Positions 1 to 7,426 of a stretch of DNA of 64,000 nucleotides are shown piece by piece (within the stretch, counting starts at the first letter, position 1; each line of letters begins with the position of its first letter). The translations under genes were made by a program, and so were the position numbers. The notes beneath the pieces were generated by a model that was given only the letters and a program-made list of their open reading frames with translations, did not search any database and was not told the DNA's origin. Origin of the DNA: a bacterium (GTDB lineage: Bacteria > Chloroflexota > Chloroflexia > Chloroflexales > Kallotenuaceae); NCBI GenBank assembly GCA_016781505.1, contig JADDQF010000024.1, positions 1 to 64,000 on the forward strand. The letters are read 5' to 3'.

Positions 1-102
1 ACTGCCCAACAGCCAAAAATATGCTAGCATACGCGCCTGGTGCAACCAGCGTTGCTCCGATACGACACATACGCGTTGTTCTTGTTTGTCATGGAGTCGC
101 CC

Positions 103-480
103 ATGCAATCCTCCCCTATCCTCGTGATCGAGGATAACGCCGATTTTGCCGCAATTCTGGAAACCGTGCTGCGCCTGTGGGGGTACAACATCCAACATTA
201 CGATACGCTTGCAGGCGGCCGTAAAGCTTTGTCTCGGCTGCGTCCAGCGATGCTGATTCTGGATGGTCAGCTACCGGATGGTGAGGGCATCGACTTGTAC
301 CGTGAGCTGCGCAAGATGGCGGCAACATGCACCTTGCCGATTCTGCTCCTTTCAGTTTCCGACGATGTCTACCAAGCGGCGCGGGCGGCAAGTGATGCCG
401 ACCCGCATCTGCATGTTGGACTCAAGCCAATGCCACTCGACGAGATCCAGGCAATTGTTCAACGTTTGGTAGCCGTCTAG
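103..480 (+). CDS. Single-domain response regulator receiver protein
   Basis: A stand-alone CheY-like receiver domain of 125 aa that would pass a phosphoryl signal by protein contact, since no output domain follows. Visible family marks are the acidic pair ED (residues 10-11, IEDNADF), the phospho-acceptor Asp 54 in LILDGQLPD and the conserved Lys 108 in LKPMP. The ATG at 103 is chosen because GGAG lies 6 nt upstream. An ATG at 91 and a GTG at 40 are in frame but have no ribosome site. No histidine kinase is visible nearby, and the partner is unknown. The gene ends just before the polA promoter. Confidence 0.8.
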   Translation: MQSSPILVIEDNADFAAILETVLRLWGYNIQHYDTLAGGRKALSRLRPAMLILDGQLPDGEGIDLYRELRKMAATCTLPILLLSVSDDVYQAARAASDADPHLHVGLKPMPLDEIQAIVQRLVAV

Positions 481-488
481 TCCCCGGT

Positions 489-517
489 TTGCCCACGATT
501 CGTGGCTCCGCTATAAT
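489..517 (+). promoter_or_regulatory. Probable polA promoter
   Basis: TTGCCC at 489-494 and a perfect TATAAT at 512-517 are separated by 17 nt. The expected start of transcription is about 25 nt before the polA ATG, leaving just room for the AAAGAGGAG ribosome site. Confidence 0.65.
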
Positions 518-542
518 GGGTTTATAGCTAAAAGAGGAGTGG

Positions 543-3407
543 ATGTCACGGAAAAAATTGGCGCTGGTCGACGGTCATGCCGTCGCCTTTCGGGCATTTC
601 ATGCGCTGCGCGATGCTCATTTGCGCGCCTCGACCGGTGAGCCAACCTTTGCGGTATTTGGCTTTTGCCAGATTTTGCTGACAACCCTGCAACAACTTCA
701 GCCCCAGTATGCCGCCGTAGCCTTTGATGTCGGACGCACGTTTCGCGATGAGCTGTATGCCGAATACAAGGCTGGGCGCGGCGAAGCTCCCGACGATTTT
801 CACTCGCAGCTTGCGCGGATCAAAACCATCGTCAACGCGCTCAATATCCCGGTGTACACCAAAGAAGGCTACGAGGCCGACGACGTGATTGGCACGCTGT
901 CGCGGCAAGCGACGGCCTTGGACGTCGATACGTACATCATCACGGGCGATAGCGATACGCTGCAGCTCGTCGACGAGCATGTGCGCGTGCTGCTGGCTGT
1001 GCCGTATGGCAAGCGGCAAGAAGCCAAAGAATACGATCTAGCGGCGGTCATAGAGCGCTACAAAGGTTTACGGCCCGCGCAACTAGCCGACCTGCGCGGG
1101 CTCAAAGGCGATGTGTCGGACAACATCCCCGGCGTCAAGGGCATCGGCGAGGCCGGCGCGATCACGCTGCTTAACCAGTTCGATACGATCGAGGGCATCT
1201 ATGCCCATCTGGATGACGTGCCGAATCGGTATCGCAAGGTTTTAGATGGCCAGCAAGAGCAGGCGCTCTTTTCCAAACGCCTGGCCACAATCGAGTGCAA
1301 CGTGCCGGTGCAGCTCAATCTGGAAGATTGCCGGCTGGCCGGGTACAACCGCGATGCGGTGATCGCGCTGTTTCAAGAGCTGCAGTTTGGCAGCCTGGTG
1401 CGCAAGCTGCCGCCCAGCGATCAGCCGTCGACCTCAGCAGTCGCGGAGGAGTCGGGCAACGGCGCGACGAATGGCCGCAATCCGGCCAATGGAGCTCCGG
1501 CTCAAATGGGTTTGTTTGACACGGATGCGGCTGGGGAAGCCAGTCCCCAACGTCCAGCTCCAGCCGTCGTCCCGCCGACGCTCGGTACCTACCATGCCGT
1601 GCGTACCCCGGACGAGCTGGCAGCGCTGGTGCAGCGGCTCGAAGGCGCACCGTCGATTGCGTTTGATGCGGAGACGAGCGGCCTGGGGTTTGTGGATGCC
1701 GAAGTAGTGGGGCTGTCGTTTGCGGTGCAGCCTGGCGAAGCCTGGTATGTGCCGATCGGTCATCAGGGCGCGGATGGGGGGCCACAGCTGGACCGCGCAG
1801 CGGTCCGTGATGCCCTGCTGCCGGTGCTGGAAGACGGAGGGAAGCCCAAGGTTGCCCACAACGGCAAATTCGACGTGCTGGCGCTGCGCAAGATGGATAT
1901 TCAGGTGCGGGGCTTGCAGTTCGATACCATGATTGCCGCCATACTGCTGGGTAACCTGAGCGTTGGGCTCAAAGATTTGGCGTTCAATGTGCTGAAGCTG
2001 CGGGAGCCGATGACCGAGATCACGGAGCTGATTGGGAGCGGCAAACAGCAAATCACCTTTGACTATGTGCCGATCGAACGGGCCACGCCCTATGCGGCGG
2101 CGGATGCCGACATGACGCTGCGGCTGCGCGATCATCTGGACCAAGAGCTAGACAAGGTGCCGCGGATCCGCAAACTATTCGAAACGATCGAGATGCCGCT
2201 GCTGCCGGTGCTAGCCGATATGGAGTGGCACGGCATCAAGGTGGACGTGGATATTTTGCAGCAGCTGGCTGTGGGTATGCAGCAGCGGCTGCACGAGATC
2301 GAGCGACAAATGTTTGAGATCGCAGGCGGGCCGTTCAACACAGGCTCTGGCCAACAGTTGAACACAATTCTGTTTGAAAAATTGCAAGTCCCGACGGCTG
2401 GCCTAAGCAAGACCAAAACGGGGCTGTACTCGATCACAGCCGAAGTGCTGGATAAGCTCAGCGGTGTGCATCCCATCATCGACTTGATTTTGGAGCATCG
2501 GCAGCTGACCAAGCTGAAGTCAACCTATCTTGATGCGCTGCCCCAGCTGGTGGATCGCCAGAGCCGCCTGCATACCGAGTTTAAGCAGCTGGGCGCGGCG
2601 ACCGGTCGGCTAAGCAGCAACAATCCCAACCTGCAAAATATTCCGGTGCGGACCGAGCAGGGCCGTGAGATTCGCCGGGCGTTTGTGGCTGAGCAGGGCT
2701 ACTATCTGATGTCGGCCGACTACTCGCAGGTTGAGCTGCGGATTCTGGCCCATATCACGCACGACCCGGCGCTGGTGGAAACCTTCAAAGAAGGTCGGGA
2801 TATTCACGCGGCCACGGCGGCACGCTTGTTTGGAGTGCCGATCAATCAGGTGACCAAAAATCAGCGGCGGATCGCCAAAACAACGGTTTTCGGTACGATT
2901 TATGGCATCTCGTCATTCGGCTTGGCCGCCCGCACCGATCTCAGCCGCGCCGAGGCTCAGCAGCTGATCGACGGTTTGTTCGAGACTTATCCCGGCTTGA
3001 AGCGGCTTTTTGACGAAACGCTGGAGTTTGGGCGACAGCACGGGTATGTGGAAACGCTCTTCGGGCGGCGGCGCTACTTCGGCAGCGGCCAAAGCAATGC
3101 GCTGAACTCCAAGGGACCCGGCCGGGCAGCAGCCGAACGGGAAGCGAAAAACGCGCCGATCCAAGGCACCAGCGCCGATCTGATCAAGCTTGCCATGGGC
3201 CAGCTCTTCGCCGAGCTCCGCCGCCGTGGGCTCCAAGCGCGAATGCTGCTGCAAGTGCATGATGAGCTGGTGCTGGAAGTGCCCGACGACGAGCTGGACG
3301 AGGTGCAGCAGCTGGTCCGCGAGATTATGGAGGGAGTGTATCCCGAGCTAACCGTTCCGCTGGAGGTGGAGGTCAGCACGGGCCGGAACTGGGAAGAGAT
3401 GCGTTGA
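543..3407 (+). CDS. polA: DNA polymerase I
   Basis: Replication and repair polymerase of 954 aa, with a 5'-nuclease (about 1-290), a low-complexity linker (about 295-340), a 3'-5' exonuclease (about 345-530) and the A-family polymerase. Proofreading looks active: the D-x-E of FDAETSGL, NGKFD and the Exo III YAAADAD motif are all present. The polymerase shows motif A (DYSQVELRI), motif B (RRIAKTTVFGTIYG) and motif C (VHDELVLE). Motif B has KTTVFGT where many homologues have KAINFG, and the Phe linked to ddNTP discrimination is kept. AAAGAGGAG precedes the ATG. The gene has its own promoter and reads alone. Confidence 0.97.
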   Translation: MSRKKLALVDGHAVAFRAFHALRDAHLRASTGEPTFAVFGFCQILLTTLQQLQPQYAAVAFDVGRTFRDELYAEYKAGRGEAPDDFHSQLARIKTIVNALNIPVYTKEGYEADDVIGTLSRQATALDVDTYIITGDSDTLQLVDEHVRVLLAVPYGKRQEAKEYDLAAVIERYKGLRPAQLADLRGLKGDVSDNIPGVKGIGEAGAITLLNQFDTIEGIYAHLDDVPNRYRKVLDGQQEQALFSKRLATIECNVPVQLNLEDCRLAGYNRDAVIALFQELQFGSLVRKLPPSDQPSTSAVAEESGNGATNGRNPANGAPAQMGLFDTDAAGEASPQRPAPAVVPPTLGTYHAVRTPDELAALVQRLEGAPSIAFDAETSGLGFVDAEVVGLSFAVQPGEAWYVPIGHQGADGGPQLDRAAVRDALLPVLEDGGKPKVAHNGKFDVLALRKMDIQVRGLQFDTMIAAILLGNLSVGLKDLAFNVLKLREPMTEITELIGSGKQQITFDYVPIERATPYAAADADMTLRLRDHLDQELDKVPRIRKLFETIEMPLLPVLADMEWHGIKVDVDILQQLAVGMQQRLHEIERQMFEIAGGPFNTGSGQQLNTILFEKLQVPTAGLSKTKTGLYSITAEVLDKLSGVHPIIDLILEHRQLTKLKSTYLDALPQLVDRQSRLHTEFKQLGAATGRLSSNNPNLQNIPVRTEQGREIRRAFVAEQGYYLMSADYSQVELRILAHITHDPALVETFKEGRDIHAATAARLFGVPINQVTKNQRRIAKTTVFGTIYGISSFGLAARTDLSRAEAQQLIDGLFETYPGLKRLFDETLEFGRQHGYVETLFGRRRYFGSGQSNALNSKGPGRAAAEREAKNAPIQGTSADLIKLAMGQLFAELRRRGLQARMLLQVHDELVLEVPDDELDEVQQLVREIMEGVYPELTVPLEVEVSTGRNWEEMR

Positions 3408-3415
3408 GCAACAGC

Positions 3416-3589
3416 TCACAGGTCGAAGGCCATGCGCCTTTGACTCCCGAGGGGTCGGCCAGCCTTCAACTCGTTGAGATAATACACGTTGCCCCAGTTC
3501 AGCGTTTCCGTCGCCACACCGTGGATGCCGAAGACCAACTCGTGGCCGAAAAAACCGAGCGCGCCGGCCGGATCAAGGCCATGCAGATG
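3416..3589 (-). pseudogene. Fragment of an unidentified protein gene (C-terminal end)
   Basis: Between polA and the ABC transporter, about 345 bp hold no convincing intact gene. On the minus strand a 57-codon frame ends at a TGA and reads like real protein (ending in LGFFGHELVFGIHG, then ETLNWGNVYYLNELKAG). It begins directly after an in-frame TAG at 3590-3592 with no start codon or ribosome site. I read it as the 3' remnant of a decayed gene. The family is not recognised. A 64-codon plus-strand frame across the same bases looks like its shadow. Confidence 0.35.
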
Positions 3590-3708
3590 CTATTGTAGCA
3601 TTCATCAGCGCAGGTGGCGCAGGACGAGCCGTAGCGCTCCAGCACTCGAACGAAAGGTGAGCGCCACAGGCTGCTTCCTGATCAGGCCAACGCAGGTGTA
3701 CATGGAGC

Positions 3709-3729
3709 AGCCCGACAAGACGTCGGGCT
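3709..3729 (-). terminator. Hairpin downstream of the ABC transporter genes
   Basis: A perfect 8-bp inverted repeat (AGCCCGAC / GTCGGGCT, loop AAGAC) lies 24 nt past the permease stop codon. There is no T-run, so an intrinsic terminator is possible but not proven. Confidence 0.4.
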
Positions 3730-3753
3730 CCTGATGCTGCGCCTACGCGGTAG

Positions 3754-4506
3754 CTATTGGTTACGGAGAATAATGTCGCGGCGCTTGAATGAGCTGAGCG
3801 CGAGGCTGATCAGCAGCACCGTCAGGGCGAGCTGCGCCAGCGGAATATAGCGCGCGCCGCCCACAAACTCACGGGTCGTGGCGAGCTTAAAGCCGGCGAT
3901 AGCCGGATACAGCGGCCAGCTAAACAAGGATTGGAGCGGCTGGATCGTTGGAAAGATCGGCGACAAGTGCCAAGCCTGGCTGTACAGCGCAATCGCCAAA
4001 ATGGCCAGCACCACTAAGCGCAGGATATTGGTCAGCACCAGCGAAGAAAGCAGCACCATTAAAGAGGAGAGCAGCGCAACGTTGAGCAGCAGCGGCAGCG
4101 CGCCCTTCAGCACCTCGCCGAGGCCAAACGTGTAGCCTGCCTTGAAGACGAGCTGATCGTACAACACGGTGATGAACGTGATCAGCACAAACATCATAAT
4201 GACAACCAAGAGGGCGACAAAGTAATGGCTGAGCAAGTAGCCATGCCGGCCCAGCGGCCGGGTTACAATTGTGTAGCCTTGCGGACGCTCGCCGAGGCTA
4301 AGCAAGGACGAGGTGGTGTACAACGTTAACAGCAGCGTAAAGATGCCGGTGAGCGAAAAGAACTGGCTGAGGTCGACCGGATATTGACGCAAAAACAACG
4401 CCCAAAACAGCATTGTCGCCACGATCTCGATGATAATCCGACCACTCCGCACATATTCGGTAAAGGTAAAGTGCGTAAAGGTTAGGATGCGGCGTAGCGC
4501 AAGCAT
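3754..4506 (-). CDS. ABC-2 type transporter permease subunit
   Basis: Integral membrane protein of 250 aa with about six hydrophobic segments spread over its whole length, the layout of ABC-2 exporter permeases. It should form the channel for the ATPase encoded just upstream: the last base of the ATPase gene is the first of this one, so the two are translationally coupled. The substrate cannot be read from the sequence. A gliding, natural-product or multidrug type exporter are all possible. Confidence 0.8.
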   Translation of the reverse strand: MLALRRILTFTHFTFTEYVRSGRIIIEIVATMLFWALFLRQYPVDLSQFFSLTGIFTLLLTLYTTSSLLSLGERPQGYTIVTRPLGRHGYLLSHYFVALLVVIMMFVLITFITVLYDQLVFKAGYTFGLGEVLKGALPLLLNVALLSSLMVLLSSLVLTNILRLVVLAILAIALYSQAWHLSPIFPTIQPLQSLFSWPLYPAIAGFKLATTREFVGGARYIPLAQLALTVLLISLALSSFKRRDIILRNQ

Positions 4507-5486
4507 TAGCGATCCTCGATCAATGTTTCCAATAATTCTTCTGAAGCGTCGGGTGTGGCAGGAGGTTGGCTGCCGTTCGACTTGGCATCGTTGACCGCGT
4601 TGAGATAAAACTGTTCCAGCGCATCCGCCTCCGGCATCACCGACTGCACAGCCACGCCATCGTCCAACAATTGCCGCAACACGGCTTGCAACAACTGGCC
4701 CGAGGTAGGAAAGAGCGTGACGGCAGTACGCTCGCAGCGGACCTGGGGGCCGAGCGCCTGCAGCTTGTTCGCGGTATCGAAGGGCAAATCATCGACGTTG
4801 ACTGTGACGCTTTGGCCATACTTGCGTAGTTCGGCCATGGAGGTGGTTTGGGCGATATGGCCACCGACCAGCACGCCGATCTGATCGCACAATCGGGCTA
4901 CATCAGTCAGCTGGTGGGTGCACAGAAAGAGCGTATGGCCGGCCTGGCTCAGCGTGCGCAGCAGGGCTGCCATTTCGCGCTGGCCGCCCGGATCGAGCCC
5001 CGACGCCGGCTCGTCAACGATCAGCAGCTCGGGCTCGTGCAGCACGGCTTGGGCGATCCCGACGCGCTGCAGCATGCCTTTGGAGTAGGTGCCGATGCGC
5101 CGATCCGCCGCCTGGGCCAGTCCGACAAGGTCGAGCACGGCGTCAACTCGGTCGTGCAGCTGCTTGCCGCTGAGATCCGACAGGCGGCCTACGCTGGACA
5201 AGTATTCCCGCCCAGTGAATTGGCCATGGTAGCGCGGCCGTTCTGGGAGATACCCGATCTGGGCGCTGTGTATGTCGCGGTTCTCGCTGCCTAGCAGGCG
5301 AACGGTACCGTCGTCGGGCTTGAGCAACCCGAGGATGGTGTGGATCAGGGTGGTTTTACCCGCGCCATTGGGCCCGAGCAGGCCAAAAACATCGCCGCGT
5401 GCGACCTCTAGATTAACGCCGCGCAATACCTGCAACGAGCCATACGCTTTATAAAGATTGCTAACCGATACCGCTAGATTGGACAT
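4506..5486 (-). CDS. ABC transporter ATP-binding protein
   Basis: Cytoplasmic ATPase of 326 aa energising the adjacent ABC-2 permease. It has Walker A (GPNGAGKT, residues 38-45), a signature region SKGMLQR and Walker B (LLIVDEPASGLDP). It also has the C-terminal tail of about 90 residues common in CcmA/NatA-like export ATPases. The start is set at ATG 5486 (MSNLAVSVSN) because AAGGCG precedes it and a good promoter lies 38 nt upstream. The frame stays open to 5600, but that extension contains the promoter. Confidence 0.9.
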   Translation of the reverse strand: MSNLAVSVSNLYKAYGSLQVLRGVNLEVARGDVFGLLGPNGAGKTTLIHTILGLLKPDDGTVRLLGSENRDIHSAQIGYLPERPRYHGQFTGREYLSSVGRLSDLSGKQLHDRVDAVLDLVGLAQAADRRIGTYSKGMLQRVGIAQAVLHEPELLIVDEPASGLDPGGQREMAALLRTLSQAGHTLFLCTHQLTDVARLCDQIGVLVGGHIAQTTSMAELRKYGQSVTVNVDDLPFDTANKLQALGPQVRCERTAVTLFPTSGQLLQAVLRQLLDDGVAVQSVMPEADALEQFYLNAVNDAKSNGSQPPATPDASEELLETLIEDR

Positions 5487-5523
5487 GCCGTCGCCTTGCA
5501 ATGGGTTAAAGCTTATGAAGCTA

Positions 5524-5552
5524 ATAATACTGCACGCGCTATAAGGGGTCAA
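5524..5552 (-). promoter_or_regulatory. Promoter of the ABC exporter operon
   Basis: Read on the minus strand, TTGACC and TATTAT are separated by exactly 17 nt. The position would give a leader of about 30 nt before the ATPase ATG at 5486. Confidence 0.7.
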
Positions 5553-5892
5553 TCGAAAGCGCTTGGTGCGCTTGTACATCGGCTGGCGAACGTGCCGCAT
5601 TACTTCGGCATCGCCGGTTATGTGCGGCTGTGCCGCCTTGGTCTTGCTCTTGCTTAACTAATGTCGTGCGAAGAGGCAGGCTTTTTCACGGAAGCGCGAG
5701 AGAGGGAGTCTGCGCAGGCTGCTTGGCGCCCCGTTCCCTACTCCCATCGATTCCGCACATCTGCGACGGAGTAGGAGCAGCAACCATGAAGGATCGTCCG
5801 CGTGTCCTGATCGTTCAGGATCGGACGCAGGAGCGACTTGTGGTCGGGCAGCTCACCCACAAGCTGGCGTCGCCGCAGGCCACCGCTGGTCG
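5553..5892. other. Non-coding or decayed stretch with one small frame
   Basis: No convincing gene. A 58-codon plus-strand frame (5785-5962) opens after GGAG and begins like a receiver domain (PRVLIVQDRTQERLVV). It lacks the rest of that fold and runs out of frame into the remnant described next. An imperfect hairpin (CGTCCG...TCCTGA / TCAGGA...CGGACG) lies at 5795-5827. The word TTCGGCATCGCCGGT occurs near 5607 and again near 5914. Confidence 0.35.
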
Positions 5893-6133
5893 GCCACTAC
5901 CAATCTGGCGCCCTTCGGCATCGCCGGTCATCACATTCCGACGACCTTCAATATCTTTATGAATGTGATTATGCAGCCTTCGGTCGAGCTCCGAATCGAC
6001 CCGCCCCGGTCAAACAGGCGACTATCTCCTGCTGTGAGCCGAGATGGATGTGATCGTCGGGCTAACGGCTTGCTCAGTCGAAATGTCGAACAATTACCGC
6101 TTCAAGCCCATCGACGCGGAAGTGTATGGTTGA
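5893..6133 (+). pseudogene. Decayed urea-carboxylase-associated (DUF1989) family gene, 3' part
   Basis: Reading one frame from 5893 gives APFGIAGHHIPTTFNIFMNV and then LRIDPPRS. After a one-base frameshift near 6010 the next frame continues GQTGDYLLL-stop-AEMDVIVGLTACS and ends in YRFKPIDAEVYG at the TGA 6131-6133. From memory, this order matches the C-terminal half of the DUF1989 family (APFGI...H.VP...N.FMNV...PP.S..GDY..LRAEMD). The in-frame TGA at 6035-6037 sits where Arg (CGA) is expected. No intact start or N-terminal half was found, so the gene is dead. Confidence 0.7.
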
Positions 6134-6201
6134 GTGTATAGCGCGGTCTTGGCTCCGCCAGGGTATAGTCGTCCAATGCAAGTAGGAGGAAAGCGTAACA
6201 C

Positions 6202-6822
6202 ATGGTTGAGTGGATCAAGAATTTGATGGAGTCGTTGGGCTACGCGGGAATTGTGTTTCTGATGTTTTTGGAGAATATCTTTCCACCGATCCCGTCCGAG
6301 CTGATCATGCCGTTAGCAGGATTTACCTCAACGCAGGGCGAACTGAGCTATGTCGGCGTTGTGCTCGCAGGTTCGCTTGGATCGGTTCTGGGCGCGATCC
6401 CGTTATATTATCTTGGCCGGCTGGTGGGCGAAGAGCGGCTGAAGGAATGGGCCGACCGCCATGGCAAATGGCTGACGGTATCGTCCAAGGAGATCGAGAA
6501 GGTCGACAGATGGTTTGACCAGCACGGCAATAAAGCAGTCTTTTTCGGACGACTTGTGCCCGGTATTCGCTCGTTGATCTCGATTCCCGCCGGCATTTCC
6601 GGCATGAACCTGGCCACATTTCTGCTGTACTCGGCCTTAGGTGCCAGCCTGTGGACTGCCATGTTGGCCTACCTTGGGCGGCTACTGGGCGAAAATTACG
6701 AAAAAGTTGATGCCTACCTGGGGCCGGTCTCCTACATCGTACTCGGCGCGCTTGCGATTGCCGGTATCGCCTGGGTTTGGCAGCGTCGAAAGCAACGCAC
6801 CACGGGCAGGGAAGCGACATAA
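6202..6822 (+). CDS. DedA family membrane protein (SNARE-associated/VTT fold)
   Basis: Inner-membrane protein of 206 aa. DedA proteins are implicated in lipid carrier (undecaprenyl phosphate) or phospholipid translocation and membrane homeostasis. Family marks are the N-terminal ENIFPPIPSE segment and the central FFGRLVPGIRSLISIPAG motif with its conserved Gly and Arg residues. About four to five hydrophobic segments follow the usual plan. AGTAGGAGG precedes the ATG at 6202. A TATAGT element at 6164-6169 may be its -10, but no good -35 is seen. The alkyltransferase-like gene follows after 30 nt. Confidence 0.9.
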   Translation: MVEWIKNLMESLGYAGIVFLMFLENIFPPIPSELIMPLAGFTSTQGELSYVGVVLAGSLGSVLGAIPLYYLGRLVGEERLKEWADRHGKWLTVSSKEIEKVDRWFDQHGNKAVFFGRLVPGIRSLISIPAGISGMNLATFLLYSALGASLWTAMLAYLGRLLGENYEKVDAYLGPVSYIVLGALAIAGIAWVWQRRKQRTTGREAT

Positions 6823-6852
6823 AACAAGCTGGAGCCTAAACTGGAGGCGACG

Positions 6853-7263
6853 ATGCGAGCTTCGCGACAGACCGATCTGCCCGATGTGCTCAAGCTGCGC
6901 ATCTACGAGGTGGTGCAGCAGGTGCCGGCCGGAGCGGTCAGTACGTATGGCGATATTGCGGCTATCGTCGGCGGAGGCATCGACGCGTGGACCATCGGCC
7001 AAGCCTTGAACCAGATTCCGAAGCAGGGCGCCGAGGCGGTGCCCTGGCAGCGGATCGTTAACGCGCAGGGCGGCATCAGCACCAAGGGTTTGCTGCAGCG
7101 CAAGTTGCTCCAAGACGAGGGCATCCTGTTCGACGACCGCGGCCGGATCGACCTGCGGCGCTTCCGCTGGACCGGTCCTTCCGCGGAGTGGGCAGCCGAA
7201 CACGGGTATCAGCCCCTGCCTCCTCCCGATGAGCCAGCGGCCGAGCAGCTTTCGTTGCTGTAA
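6853..7263 (+). CDS. Alkyltransferase-like protein (MGMT fold, Trp for Cys)
   Basis: A 136-aa relative of O6-methylguanine-DNA methyltransferase. The acceptor motif PCHRV is replaced by PWQRIV (Trp 65), so it cannot take the alkyl group. Proteins with PWHRV in this place (ATL/eAtl) bind O6-alkylguanine and flag it for nucleotide excision repair, and I infer that role. The helix-turn-helix part (TYGDIAAIVG...AWTIGQALNQIP) is intact. The Gln 66 for His is a further departure from PWHRV. CTGGAGG precedes the ATG. It lies 30 nt after dedA on the same strand. Confidence 0.88.
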   Translation: MRASRQTDLPDVLKLRIYEVVQQVPAGAVSTYGDIAAIVGGGIDAWTIGQALNQIPKQGAEAVPWQRIVNAQGGISTKGLLQRKLLQDEGILFDDRGRIDLRRFRWTGPSAEWAAEHGYQPLPPPDEPAAEQLSLL

Positions 7264-7302
7264 GGCAAATGATTGCCGGGGGACTTAAGTTCCCGTCTAC
7301 GC

Positions 7303-7346
7303 AGCGGGTGCCCGCTGGGAGGAAAGCAAGCCCGCCTTAGCGGGCT
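7303..7346. terminator. Two adjacent hairpins between convergent genes
   Basis: AGCGGG-TG-CCCGCT (7303-7316) and AGCCCGC-CTTA-GCGGGCT (7329-7346) are both perfect inverted repeats. They lie between the alkyltransferase-like gene and the converging acetoacetyl-CoA synthetase gene. There is no T-run, and bidirectional termination is inferred from position. Confidence 0.45.
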
Positions 7347-7426
7347 GTCATAGGCAGACAGGCTTCGTTTTGCATAGCGCCGCTTAAGCCCCACGGATCT
7401 CGGCAGTTCGCTACGGTGCAATGAGC

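Noticed and set aside
116-391. Antisense frame of 91 codons within the receiver gene
   Set aside because: It lies wholly inside a well-supported gene, has no ribosome site and reads as Arg/Pro-rich shadow sequence.
1434-2144. Antisense frame of 236 codons inside polA
   Set aside because: Long antisense frames are expected in GC-rich genes with strong third-position bias, and polA in the other direction is certain.
3404-3598. 64-codon plus-strand frame starting inside the polA stop
   Set aside because: The overlap with polA looked like coupling, but the translation has no domain and the minus strand reads more like protein.
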